Assembly (NCBI GenBank): GCA_050247255.1
Contig: JBFWUM010000001.1
Coordinates: 162,512-226,511, forward strand
Direction of reading: 5' to 3'
From: JBFWUM01 sp050247255
GTDB taxonomy: Bacteria; Acidobacteriota; Vicinamibacteria; Vicinamibacterales; UBA2999
Length of the DNA: 64,000 nt
In this document: in pieces, positions 54,543 through 63,873 of the stretch
How the letters are laid out: each line of letters begins with the position of its first letter
Numbering within the stretch: position 1 is the stretch's first letter
Position numbers and translations under genes: made by a program
The notes under the pieces: generated by a model
Seen by the model: the letters and a program-made list of their open reading frames with translations, nothing else
Told to the model about the DNA's origin: nothing
The model's database searches: none

Positions 54543-57460
54543 ACGGGGATCACCGCTTCGATCTGCGTGCCGGCGCCGGCGGCGCTGGTCAACTGCAGGC
54601 GTCCGCCCACCTGCTGCGCCCGCTCCCGCATGGTCACGAGGCCGAAGTGCCCGGCGGCCGGATGCGTGGCCTCTTCGAACCCGCTGCCGTCGTCCACGAC
54701 CCGCAGCGAGATCGCGCCGGGGGTGTACTGCAGCTCCATCGTCAGCTCCGACGGGCAGGCGTGGCGGACGGCATTCGTCACCGCCTCCTGCGCAATGCGC
54801 ATCAGCTCGACTTCGATGCGCGGCGGGACATGGAACGGCGTTCCGGACACCCGCAGTCGGAAGCGTACGTCCGTCTGCGCGGTGGCGCGCGCGCCGACGC
54901 GCTCCAGCGACGAGATGAGATCGCCCCGTTCCGATGATCCGGCGCGCATGTCGGCGATCGTCTGCCGGGCGTCGAGGATGCAGTGCTCGATCTCGTGGCG
55001 CAGCGACACCAGCTGCTCGCGCGTGGCGGGATCGGCCGGAGGGGATCCGGCGGCCACGTTGTCGAGGTGCAGTGACACCCCGACCATCGTCTGCAGCAGG
55101 GTGTCATGGAGCTCGCGGCTCAGGCGGGCGCGCTCGGCCAGCACCGCGGCAAACTCCTTGTGCACGCGGCGCAGGCGCAGGCGCCACGCGCAGCCGACGA
55201 CAGCCAGCGCGCCGACGGCACACACCGCGTAGAACGTCCAGGTCTGATAGACGCGCGGTGCAATCGAAAAGGTCCAGGCCGCCGACGAGTCGCGCCAGCT
55301 GCCGTCGCCGGGATCCGCCTGCACGCGGAACGTGTACGCCTGCGGCGCCAGGTTGGTGTAGAACGCCTGCCGCCGCTGGCCGGCGTCGCGCCAGGTCTCG
55401 TCGAAGCCTTCGAGCCGGTAGCGGAAGCGTGTGTGCTCCGGCGACGTCAGGTTGATGGCGGTGTAGTCGATGCGCAGCCGGTTGGTGCCCGCGGGCAGTG
55501 CCGCGGCGTCTGCCGGCTCGAATCGCTGGTCGTCGGCGATCGCTCCCTCGACGCGCACCGCGCCGCTGGCGTGGGGGCGCGACTGGGCCACCTCCGGCTC
55601 GACGACGGTCAGGCCGCGGCCGGTCACGAACCAGATGCGTCCGCGTTCGTCGCGCACGGTCGTCCGGCTGTCCAGGTTGATCGGCATGCCGGCGATGCCA
55701 TCCGAGGTATCGAAGACCTGCGGGTGCAGACGATAGGCGGGATCGGCCAGCGCGCGGGTCAGCTCGTCAGGCGACACGTGCGCAATTCCAATCTCGCCGA
55801 GTCCGAGCCAGAGGCCGCCGTCACGGTCTTCCGCCATCGACACGATGCGCTGGGAGGGCAGGCCGCGGGTGCGCCCGAACGTCACGAATTCACCTTCGTG
55901 GAACCGGCTCAAGCCGTGGGTGCCGCCCAGCCAGATGCCGCCGCTGGCGTCCTCATGGATGCCGTTGATGCGCTCATGCGTCAGGCCCTGTGCGGGGCCG
56001 TAGACGATCACGTCCCCGGCCGGCGAGCGAACGCCGGCGCGGCCCGATTCGAACCCGATCCAGAGGCGCCCGTCACGCGCGCCATGCATCGCCGTGATGC
56101 GTTCGGCCGCGGCGGGATGTGCCAGCGGATGGGGCTCCCACCGGCCAGCGGCGAACCGCCACAGCCCCTGGGTCGGGTCGGCCACCCACAACGCGTCGTC
56201 TCGATCGAGGGCCAGTGCCGCGATCCGGCGCAGCGGCACGCCTCGCGGTGGCCGGACCGGGCTGAACCGCTCGCCGGAGAGGGTGTACAACCCGTCCCAG
56301 GCCCCTACCCACACGCGACCCTGGCGATCCACGAGGATCGTCCGGGCGCCGGGGACTTGAAACTGCCGCCGCGGGCCTTCGCCGGCCGGCATCGCGACGA
56401 TGCCATCGGTGCTGGCGCCCCACATCGTCCCGTCAGGCGCACGGGCCACGCTGGTGACGACGCCAAGACCGGTGAGCGGAACCATGCGGTGCGGCGTCAG
56501 GCGATTCAGGCCTTCATGGGTCCCGATCCAGAGATTGCCCTCGCGGTCCTCGAGCATCGACCAGATGCCGTCGGTCAGCAGCCCGCCCTGCACGGTGGCG
56601 TGCTCCACTGACAGCGCTCCGCTCTCCGCGCGAAATCGCCAGAGCCCCTGGCCGATGGTCGTCAGCCAGACGTTGTCACGGCTGTCACGGAACAATTCGG
56701 AGCCGCGGCCCGGGATGCCCTCCGGCTCACCGGCGAGCGGATCACCGCGCAGTCGGCGAAAGGCGCGGAGCGGATCGGTGACCCAGACGGCGCCATCCCA
56801 CGGCACCTCGACGCTGCCGCGGATCACCTGATCGCCGGCCGCGTCGAGCCTCGAGAAGCCCGGCACTCCGGCGGCCTTCGTAAACAGACCGTCGCCGGCG
56901 CCGACAAACAAGGCTGTCTGTGACGCGCGGAGATGGAACACGCGGTGGGCCGCGGTGAACCCTTCGGTGGCGCCGACAGGTTCCCAGCGGGTCCCGTCCC
57001 AGCGCAGCAACCCGCGGTCGGACCCCGCCCACAGGACGCCGTCAGCATCCTCGGCGAGGGCATAGACCGCGCCGGGGCGCCCTGTCACCGGTCCGCCCCA
57101 GGCGCGGCCGTCACGGATCCGGAAGATGCCGCCGCCTTCGGCGAAGCCGACCCAGAGATCGCCGGCGCGCGAGAAGAGGACAACGTTGGCCGGCTCGTCG
57201 GGCAGCGGCGGCGAGACGATGGCCCTGGCGTCGGTGAAATGGAAGCCGTCGAACCTGAGGAGGCCGCTGCCGGCAGCCAGCCAGAGATACCCGTGGGCAT
57301 CCTGGGCGAGGCCGCGGACCGGCCCGAGCGCGCGTCCTTCACCCGACGACCACGACGCGATCGCGTAGCCGTGGAGCGGCGCCACCTCAGCCGTTTGCGC
57401 GTACGCCTCGGCACACCAGACGCCGGCACACGCCAACAGGCCGACAAGAGCTCGCCGCAT
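54539..57460 (-). CDS. Sensor histidine kinase with beta-propeller sensor domain (Reg_prop, Y_Y_Y, HisKA_3)
   Basis: The 973-residue protein has a signal peptide, a large periplasmic region of about a dozen two-component propeller repeats (DREGNLWIGTHEGLNRL-like units), a Y_Y_Y domain, one membrane segment (TFYAVCAVGALAVVGCAW), and a cytoplasmic HisKA_3 kinase with RELHDTLLQTMVG and an ATPase domain with DDGSGF. Such sensors often respond to carbohydrate fragments. The short -10 box (TATAAT) sits 9 bases before ATG 57460. Confidence 0.93.
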   Translation of the reverse strand: MRRALVGLLACAGVWCAEAYAQTAEVAPLHGYAIASWSSGEGRALGPVRGLAQDAHGYLWLAAGSGLLRFDGFHFTDARAIVSPPLPDEPANVVLFSRAGDLWVGFAEGGGIFRIRDGRAWGGPVTGRPGAVYALAEDADGVLWAGSDRGLLRWDGTRWEPVGATEGFTAAHRVFHLRASQTALFVGAGDGLFTKAAGVPGFSRLDAAGDQVIRGSVEVPWDGAVWVTDPLRAFRRLRGDPLAGEPEGIPGRGSELFRDSRDNVWLTTIGQGLWRFRAESGALSVEHATVQGGLLTDGIWSMLEDREGNLWIGTHEGLNRLTPHRMVPLTGLGVVTSVARAPDGTMWGASTDGIVAMPAGEGPRRQFQVPGARTILVDRQGRVWVGAWDGLYTLSGERFSPVRPPRGVPLRRIAALALDRDDALWVADPTQGLWRFAAGRWEPHPLAHPAAAERITAMHGARDGRLWIGFESGRAGVRSPAGDVIVYGPAQGLTHERINGIHEDASGGIWLGGTHGLSRFHEGEFVTFGRTRGLPSQRIVSMAEDRDGGLWLGLGEIGIAHVSPDELTRALADPAYRLHPQVFDTSDGIAGMPINLDSRTTVRDERGRIWFVTGRGLTVVEPEVAQSRPHASGAVRVEGAIADDQRFEPADAAALPAGTNRLRIDYTAINLTSPEHTRFRYRLEGFDETWRDAGQRRQAFYTNLAPQAYTFRVQADPGDGSWRDSSAAWTFSIAPRVYQTWTFYAVCAVGALAVVGCAWRLRLRRVHKEFAAVLAERARLSRELHDTLLQTMVGVSLHLDNVAAGSPPADPATREQLVSLRHEIEHCILDARQTIADMRAGSSERGDLISSLERVGARATAQTDVRFRLRVSGTPFHVPPRIEVELMRIAQEAVTNAVRHACPSELTMELQYTPGAISLRVVDDGSGFEEATHPAAGHFGLVTMRERAQQVGGRLQLTSAAGAGTQIEAVIPV

Positions 57461-57469
57461 GGCGGGCGG

Positions 57470-57475
57470 ATTATA
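57470..57475 (-). promoter_or_regulatory. -10 box of the propeller kinase gene
   Basis: Perfect TATAAT on the minus strand ends 9 bases before ATG 57460. Transcription would start about 3 bases before the start codon. Confidence 0.6.
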
Positions 57476-57570
57476 GCGCCGCGCTCGTGCCGGCGGCCGT
57501 ACCACGATTGTGCGATTGCCGGCATGCCGCCGCCTCCGTACTGTTCGGCCCCACAGGAGGAGCAGATTTG

Positions 57571-60500
57571 ATGCGGAACGTCCTCAGAGCCCTTGCGGCG
57601 GCGGCGTTCGTGGCCTGCCTGCCGGCGATCGCGTACGCCCAGGCCGAAATCGCCGGCGTGGCGCGCGACACGTCCGGCGCCGTCCTTCCCGGCGTCACCG
57701 TCGAGGCGGCGAGTCCGGCGCTGATCGAGAAGGTGCGCACCGTCATCACCGACGGCAACGGCCAGTACCGGATCGTCGACCTGCGTCCCGGCGCCTACAC
57801 CGTCACCTTCACCCTTGCCGGCTTCAACACCGTGCGGCGCGAGGGCATCGAGCTGTCGGGTGCCGCGACCTTCGTGGTGAACGCCGACATGCGCGTCGGC
57901 GCCCTCGAAGAGACGATTACGGTGACCGGCGAGGCCCCCGTGGTCGACGTGCAGACCGTGACCCGCCAGCAGGTGATGAACAAGGACGTCATCGATCGCG
58001 TGCCGAGCGGGCGCAACTACTACAGCCTCGCGGTGCTGATCCCCGGCGTCTCGTCGAACGCGACCGACGTCGGCGGCTCCACCGGCGACGCGATGGCGCA
58101 GCTGAGCGTGCACGGCAGCCGGCTGTCGAGCCAGCGCATCACCCAGAACGGCGTCAGCCTGGCCGGCCTGTCCGGCAGCGGCGGCTTCTCGGGCAACGTT
58201 CCCAACGTCATCGCCGCCTCGGAAATGACGGTCGACACCAACGCCGCGTCCGCGGAGCTGGCGACCGGCGGCGTCCGCATCAACTTCATCCCGCGCGACG
58301 GCGGCAACAACACGTCCGGCGTCGTCTTCTTCAACTTCGCGCACGAGGACTTCCTCGCCTCGGACAACTATACCGATCGGCTGCAGGAGGCCGGCCTGTC
58401 GGCGCCCGGGTCGATGAAGAAGATCTGGGACTTCGCCCCCGGCATCGGCGGGCCGATCCGGCGCGACCGGCTCTGGTACAACTTCACCGCGCGCCACAAC
58501 GGCGCGCAGACCTACGCCCCTGGGATGTTCGAGAACAAGAACGCGTGGGACCCGACCAAGTGGACCTACGAGCCCGACACGAGCAAGCCGGGGCTGTCGA
58601 ACAACGGCGTCTGGGAGGCGGCCAAGCTGCGGATGACGTGGCAGGCCAACGCCAAGAACAAGCTCGCCGGCGAATGGGACCAGCAGTCGTACTGCCGCTG
58701 CCCGAACGGCGTCAGCGCCACCGTCGCTCCCGAAGCGGGGCGCGATCGACGCTTCCCGACGCAGCGCACGCTGATGGCCGAGTGGAACTCACCGGTGACC
58801 AACCGGCTGCTGATCGAGGCGGTCGCGCTCCACCGCAACACCGGCTGGGGCGAGGTGCACCTGCAGCCGTCCGGCTCGCTCGACGACCCGCGCGCGCTGG
58901 CGGCCTATCCCGAGATGATTTCAGTGGTTGAACAGTCGACGGGCCTCCGCTACCGCGCCGCCCAGAACTTCAACAAGAACTACAACCACAACTACTTCTA
59001 CCGCGCGGCCGTCTCGTACGTGACCGGCACCCACGCCTTCAAGGCCGGCTTCAACAACACCATGGGCTGGCTCCGTGATCGGACCTACGACTTCCAGCCG
59101 GTGAACTATCGCTTCAACAACGGCGTGCCGAACCAGATCACCGTCTTTGCGACGCCGTACCTGAACCAGGCGAAGGAGAACGCGGACTTCGGCATCTACG
59201 CGCAGGATCGCTGGACGCTGGGCCGGCTGACGCTGATGGGCGGCATCCGCTTCGACTACTTCAAGACGTCCTTCCCGGAGATGCACCTCGGCCCCGGTCC
59301 GCTGGTGCCGAATCGCGATCTCACCTTTGCCGCGAGCGACAATCTCGGCTGGAAGGACATCACGCCGCGCTCCGGCGCCGCTTTCGACGTCTTCGGCAAC
59401 GGCAAGACGGCGCTCAAGGTCAGCCTGAACAAGTACCTCGAAGGGCAGGCGCTGTCGGCCGCCTCGCTGGCGCAGCTGCCGAGCCCGTTCCGCACCCTCG
59501 TCCTCAGCACGACGCGGTCGTGGAACGACGCCGACCGGGACTTCGCGCCCGACTGCGACCTGGTCTCGCCGGACGGCAATGGCGAGTGCGGTCCGCTGGC
59601 CAACCGCAATTTCGGCAGCGCGGTGCCCGGCGCACAGTTCGACCCCGACCTGCTGCGCGGCTGGGGCAACCGCTTCTACAACTGGGAGTTCTCGGCCAGC
59701 GTCCAGCACGAGCTGATGCCGCGCCTGTCGGTGGACGTTGGCTACTACCGCCGGTGGTTCGGGAACTTCCAGGCCACCGACAACCTGAGCCTGGAACCGG
59801 GCGACTTCGACGAGTTCACGCTCGTGGCGCCGAGCAACTCGCGCCTGCCGAACGGTGGCGGTCACACGCTCAACGGCCTCTTCGCCGTCAAACCGGCAAA
59901 GTTCGGGCAGAGCCTCGAATACAACACGCTCGCCGAGAACTACGGCGAGCAGACCGAGCAGTGGCACGGCATTGACCTCACCATGCAGATGCGGATGGTC
60001 GGCGGCCTGCTGCTCTCGGGCGGCGTCAGCACCGGCGCGCGGACGACCGACAACTGCGAGATCGTCGCGAAACTGCCGGAAATGCTGCAGGGGGCCCAGA
60101 ACCTCACGGCGGCCAACGGGACCAACTGGTTGCCGGCGCAGTGGTGCCACCAGGAGGAGCCGTTCCTGACCCAGGTGAAGGGGCTGGGCAGCTACACGGT
60201 GCCGCGCATCGACGTGCAGGTGTCGGCGACGTTCCAGAGCATCCCGGGCCCGCTCATCGCGGCCAACTGGGTGGCGAACAACGCCATCATCTCGCCGGCG
60301 CTCGGCCGTCCGCTGGCCGGCGGCGCCGCCAACATGACGATCAACATCGTCGAGCCGGGGACGATGTACGGCGAGCGCCTGAACCAGCTCGATCTCCGGT
60401 TCGGCAAGCTCCTCCGCTTCGGAAATACGCGGACCATGCTGGCGCTCGACCTCTACAATGCGACCAACAGCGACACGGTGCTGACCCAGAACAACAACTT

Positions 60501-60573
60501 CGGGGTCTGGCAGCGGCCGCAGTCGATCATCCAGGCGCGGTTCGCCAAGATCACCGCGCAGTTCGACTTCTAG
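57571..60573 (+). CDS. TonB-dependent receptor, Oar-like, with carboxypeptidase-regulatory domain
   Basis: The 1000-residue outer-membrane receptor has a signal peptide (ending AYAQ), a CarboxypepD_reg domain with TSGAVLPGVTVEAASPAL, a plug region and a long barrel ending RFAKITAQFDF with terminal Phe. ATG 57571 was chosen for its AGGAGG site and signal peptide. The gene is divergent from the sensor kinase and precedes sulfatase B, so it probably imports the sulfatase product or substrate. Confidence 0.93.
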   Translation: MRNVLRALAAAAFVACLPAIAYAQAEIAGVARDTSGAVLPGVTVEAASPALIEKVRTVITDGNGQYRIVDLRPGAYTVTFTLAGFNTVRREGIELSGAATFVVNADMRVGALEETITVTGEAPVVDVQTVTRQQVMNKDVIDRVPSGRNYYSLAVLIPGVSSNATDVGGSTGDAMAQLSVHGSRLSSQRITQNGVSLAGLSGSGGFSGNVPNVIAASEMTVDTNAASAELATGGVRINFIPRDGGNNTSGVVFFNFAHEDFLASDNYTDRLQEAGLSAPGSMKKIWDFAPGIGGPIRRDRLWYNFTARHNGAQTYAPGMFENKNAWDPTKWTYEPDTSKPGLSNNGVWEAAKLRMTWQANAKNKLAGEWDQQSYCRCPNGVSATVAPEAGRDRRFPTQRTLMAEWNSPVTNRLLIEAVALHRNTGWGEVHLQPSGSLDDPRALAAYPEMISVVEQSTGLRYRAAQNFNKNYNHNYFYRAAVSYVTGTHAFKAGFNNTMGWLRDRTYDFQPVNYRFNNGVPNQITVFATPYLNQAKENADFGIYAQDRWTLGRLTLMGGIRFDYFKTSFPEMHLGPGPLVPNRDLTFAASDNLGWKDITPRSGAAFDVFGNGKTALKVSLNKYLEGQALSAASLAQLPSPFRTLVLSTTRSWNDADRDFAPDCDLVSPDGNGECGPLANRNFGSAVPGAQFDPDLLRGWGNRFYNWEFSASVQHELMPRLSVDVGYYRRWFGNFQATDNLSLEPGDFDEFTLVAPSNSRLPNGGGHTLNGLFAVKPAKFGQSLEYNTLAENYGEQTEQWHGIDLTMQMRMVGGLLLSGGVSTGARTTDNCEIVAKLPEMLQGAQNLTAANGTNWLPAQWCHQEEPFLTQVKGLGSYTVPRIDVQVSATFQSIPGPLIAANWVANNAIISPALGRPLAGGAANMTINIVEPGTMYGERLNQLDLRFGKLLRFGNTRTMLALDLYNATNSDTVLTQNNNFGVWQRPQSIIQARFAKITAQFDF

Positions 60574-60581
60574 GGGGGAGC

Positions 60582-62000
60582 ATGGTTCGCATTGCGGGAA
60601 TTGCGGCGGCGCTGCTGCTGTGGGCGGCGTCGGCCGGAGCGCAGGGCGCCGCCGCGCGGCCCAACGTCGTCCTCATCATCACCGACGACGTCGGCTATGG
60701 CGATATCGGGAGCTACGGGGCCCCCGATATCCGCACGCCCAACATCGACAGCCTGGCGCGCGATGGCGTCAGGCTGACCGACTTCTACGCCAACGCGCCG
60801 TTGTGCAGCCCGACGCGGGCCGGTCTCGTGACCGGCCGTTACCAGCAGCGGTTTGCCATCGAGTCGGCGCTTGGCGGTCCGCCGGGAGCGGCGGAGCAGG
60901 GGCTGCCGGCGAGCGGCCGATCGCTGCCGCAGCTGCTCAAGGGGGGCGGGTACGCGACGGCGCTGATCGGCAAGTGGCACCTCGGCTACAAGCCGGAGTT
61001 CAGTCCCAACGCCCACGGCTACGACTACTTCTTCGGGTTCAAGAGCGGGTACATCGACTACTACCAGCACACCGGCGGCAACGGCCAGCCCGACCTGTTC
61101 GAGAACGCGCAGCCGATCACCGTCGACGGCTACATGACGGACCTGATCACGCAGCGCTCGACGCGGTTCATCGAGCAGAACGCCGCGCGCCCGTTCTTCC
61201 TCGAGGTGGCCTACAACGCCGGCCACTGGCCGTACCAGCCGCCCGACCGGCCGTCGACCGCGGTGCGCAACGCCGCGCACCTGATGCCGCACGACGAGAA
61301 CACCAGCACGCGCGCCGACTACGTCGCGATGATGGAGCGGGCCGACCAGGGGGTCGGCGAGATCCTGCGGACGCTCGATCGGCTCAACCTCGACGCTAAC
61401 ACGCTGGTGATCTTCACCAACGACAACGGCGGCGAGTGGCTGTCGCGGAACGCGCCGCTGTTCAACCGCAAGTGGACGCTGTGGGAGGGCGGCATCCGTG
61501 TGCCGGCGATCGTCCGCTGGCCCGGGCGTATCCCCGCCGGCCGCGTCTCACCGCAGGTTGGCGTGACGATGGATTTCAGCGCTTCGATCCTCGCCACCGC
61601 GGGGATCGCCGTGCCGGCAGAAGCCAGGTTCGAAGGGATCAACCTGCTGCCGATCCTGGCCGGCGAGCGGCCGGTCGTGGAGCGGACGCTTTTCTGGCGG
61701 ACAAATGCCGGCGGGCACCAGCAGCGTGCCGTCCGCAGCGGCGACTGGAAGCTGATGATCGACGGCAACCACTCGATGGTCTTCAACGTGCGCACCGACG
61801 TCGGCGAGCGTGACGATGTCGCGAACCAGCAGCAGGCCGTCGCGCAGCGCCTGCGCCCGCTGCTGGCGGCATGGGAAGCGGACGTCGATGCCGAGGCGAT
61901 GGCCAACGGCACCGTGACGTTCAACACCGGCCGCGGCCGCGGCGCCGGGCCCGCCCGCGGCGGGGGACCCGCCCCGGGGAGGCGCGGGGGGACGCAGTAG
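60582..62000 (+). CDS. Secreted sulfatase B, formylglycine type
   Basis: The 472-residue protein has a signal peptide, metal ligands TDD (35-36), Cys75 in C-S-P-T-R and KWHLGYKPEF, the same order as sulfatase A and clearly a paralogue. The C-terminus is extended by a Gly/Arg/Pro tail (GRGRGAGPARGGG). It begins 8 bases after the receptor stop, giving a receptor-sulfatase operon. Duplicate sulfatases may act on different sulfate positions. Confidence 0.92.
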   Translation: MVRIAGIAAALLLWAASAGAQGAAARPNVVLIITDDVGYGDIGSYGAPDIRTPNIDSLARDGVRLTDFYANAPLCSPTRAGLVTGRYQQRFAIESALGGPPGAAEQGLPASGRSLPQLLKGGGYATALIGKWHLGYKPEFSPNAHGYDYFFGFKSGYIDYYQHTGGNGQPDLFENAQPITVDGYMTDLITQRSTRFIEQNAARPFFLEVAYNAGHWPYQPPDRPSTAVRNAAHLMPHDENTSTRADYVAMMERADQGVGEILRTLDRLNLDANTLVIFTNDNGGEWLSRNAPLFNRKWTLWEGGIRVPAIVRWPGRIPAGRVSPQVGVTMDFSASILATAGIAVPAEARFEGINLLPILAGERPVVERTLFWRTNAGGHQQRAVRSGDWKLMIDGNHSMVFNVRTDVGERDDVANQQQAVAQRLRPLLAAWEADVDAEAMANGTVTFNTGRGRGAGPARGGGPAPGRRGGTQ

Positions 62001-62081
62001 TTGGTCGGTGGTCGGTGGTCGGTGGTCGGTGGTCGGTGGTCGGTGGTCGACCGACGAACGACCATCGACCATCGACCACCT
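62001..62081. repeat. Heptamer repeat pair between sulfatase B and gatA
   Basis: Six perfect GGTCGGT units and one variant run from 62003 to 62051. The opposite arm CGACCAT/CGACCAC follows to 62080. It fills the gap between the two convergent stop codons, TAG of sulfatase B and TAG of gatA. Confidence 0.85.
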
Positions 62082-63546
62082 AGACCGGCGGCCGCTCCCT
62101 CTTCCAGGCCGTCGCTCCTTCGTACGCATGAGCAGCGCGCAGGATGGTGGCTTCGTCGAAGAGGCGGCCCTGTAGCTGCAACCCGACGGGCAGGCGATCG
62201 GCGGTGAAGCCGCACGGCACGCTGATCGCCGGGATGCCGGCCAGGTTCGCACCGACCGTGAAGATGTCCTCGAGATACATCTGCAGCGGGTCGTCGACCT
62301 TCTCACCCAGCCGGAACGGCGGCGTCGGCGTCGTCGGCATGGCGACGACGTCGCACTGCGTGAACGCCTGGTCGTAGTCGCGCCGCAGCAGCGTGCGCAC
62401 CTGCAGCGCCTTCAGGTAGTAGGCGTCGTAGTAGCCGGCGCTGAGCACGTAGGTGCCGAGCATGATGCGGCGCTTGACCTCGGCGCCGAACCCCTCGTCG
62501 CGCGTCCGGCTGTACATCGTCTTCAGGCCCTCGCCGCGGCCGAGGGCGGCGCGGTGCCCGTACTTCACGCCGTCGTAGCGCGCCAGGTTCGAGCTCGCCT
62601 CGGCGGTGCAGACCAGGTAGTAGACCGGGATCGCCGCCTTCGCGTGGGGCAGCTCGACGTCCACCAGCGTGGCGCCGAGGCCGCCAAGGGTTTCGAGCGC
62701 CGCATCGAACGCCGCCTTGATGCCGGCATCCACCCCTTCGCCGACGAACGCGCGCGGCACGCCGACGCGCAGCCCGCGCACGTCGCCGGTCAGCGCCGCT
62801 GCGAAGTCGGGCACCGGTTCCGCTGCGCTCGTCGCATCGCGTGGGTCAGGGCCGGCCAGGACGGTCAGCGCCAGCGCGGCGTCTTCGACCGTGCGCGCAA
62901 ACGGGCCGATCTGGTCGAGTGACGACGCGAACGCCAGCAGGCCGTAGCGCGACACGCGACCGTAGGTCGGCTTGAGGCCAACGACGCCGCAGAACGCGCC
63001 GGGCTGCCGAATGGAGCCGCCGGTGTCCGAGCCAAGCGACACGGGCGCACAGCGCGCCGCCACCGCTGCCGCCGAGCCGCCGCTGGAACCGCCCGGCGTC
63101 CGGTCGGCGGCCCACGGGTTGCGAGTGGGCCCCCACGCCGAATTTTCGGTCGACGAGCCCATGGCGAACTCGTCGCAGTTCGTCTTGCCGAGGACCACGG
63201 CGCCGGCTTCCTGCAGGCGGGTCACGACGGTTGCGTCGTAGGGCGGTACGTAGTGCTCGAGGATGCGTGACGCCGCGGTCGTCTTCATGCCGCGCACGCA
63301 GAGGTTGTCCTTGAGCGCAACCGGCACGCCCGCCAGCGCGCCGAGCGGCGCGCCCGAGGCGCGTCGTGCATCGACCGCGCGGGCGGCGGCGAGCGCGCCA
63401 TCGGCGTCGACGGTCGTGAAGGCGTTCAGCGATGCGTTGGTCGCGGCGATCCGATCGAGGCACGCGGTCGTGGCCTCCACGGCTGACAGGCGGCCGGCGG
63501 CGACGTCGGCGGCAATCTGCCGCGCGGTGAGATCGAGCGCGCCCAT
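62080..63546 (-). CDS. gatA: Asp/Glu-tRNA amidotransferase subunit A
   Basis: The 488-residue amidase-signature protein carries the Ser-cisSer-Lys triad: VALKDN, GSDTGGSIRQP and the GGSSGGSAA block. It releases ammonia from glutamine to form Gln- and Asn-tRNA with GatB, which is not in this window. The start is ATG 63546 right at the gatC stop. The 3' end lies at the end of a heptamer repeat. The frame is intact. Confidence 0.95.
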   Translation of the reverse strand: MGALDLTARQIAADVAAGRLSAVEATTACLDRIAATNASLNAFTTVDADGALAAARAVDARRASGAPLGALAGVPVALKDNLCVRGMKTTAASRILEHYVPPYDATVVTRLQEAGAVVLGKTNCDEFAMGSSTENSAWGPTRNPWAADRTPGGSSGGSAAAVAARCAPVSLGSDTGGSIRQPGAFCGVVGLKPTYGRVSRYGLLAFASSLDQIGPFARTVEDAALALTVLAGPDPRDATSAAEPVPDFAAALTGDVRGLRVGVPRAFVGEGVDAGIKAAFDAALETLGGLGATLVDVELPHAKAAIPVYYLVCTAEASSNLARYDGVKYGHRAALGRGEGLKTMYSRTRDEGFGAEVKRRIMLGTYVLSAGYYDAYYLKALQVRTLLRRDYDQAFTQCDVVAMPTTPTPPFRLGEKVDDPLQMYLEDIFTVGANLAGIPAISVPCGFTADRLPVGLQLQGRLFDEATILRAAHAYEGATAWKRERPPV

Positions 63547-63843
63547 TCAGCCGATGACCCTGGGGACGCGGAACAGGCCGGCGTCGGCCGCCGGGTCGGG
63601 GGCGTTGGCCAGCGCGTCGGACGGGGTCAGCGAGGGCCCCGGTTCGTCGGCGCGCTCGTGCTGCGCCGCATGCACGTGCGCCGTCGCCGGCACGCCCGCG
63701 GTGTCGATCGCCTGCACCTGCTCGGCATAGGCGAGGATGTCGGCGAGCTGCCGCGCGAACAGATGTGTCTCCTCGTCAGTGAGCTCGAGATGGGCGAGCG
63801 CGGCAATGCGCTCGACGTCGGCAAGAGAGAGGGTCGTGGACAA
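63547..63843 (-). CDS. gatC: Asp/Glu-tRNA amidotransferase subunit C
   Basis: The 98-residue protein has LADVERIAALAHLELTDEETHLFARQLADILAYAEQV, the GatC signature, followed by a less conserved tail ending in the VPRV block. GatC links GatA and GatB. The start is TTG 63843, 7 bases after TACTAT; an ATG alternative is absent. It abuts gatA directly. Confidence 0.93.
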   Translation of the reverse strand: MSTTLSLADVERIAALAHLELTDEETHLFARQLADILAYAEQVQAIDTAGVPATAHVHAAQHERADEPGPSLTPSDALANAPDPAADAGLFRVPRVIG

Positions 63844-63850
63844 GACTGAA

Positions 63851-63856
63851 ATAGTA
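63851..63856 (-). promoter_or_regulatory. -10 box of the gatCA operon
   Basis: TACTAT on the minus strand ends 7 bases before the TTG start of gatC, predicting a leaderless message with a TTG start. Confidence 0.45.
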
Positions 63857-63873
63857 CCTCAGCGCTCCGGCAC

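Noticed and set aside
57487..57570. Upstream extension of the TonB receptor to 57487
   Set aside because: The extra residues precede a clean signal peptide and the ribosome site supports ATG 57571. The bases also hold the divergent promoter region.
62001..62081. GGTCGGT tract considered as a replication origin or DnaA-box cluster
   Set aside because: The units do not match DnaA boxes (TTATNCACA), no AT-rich unwinding element is nearby, and the tract lies between convergent stops.
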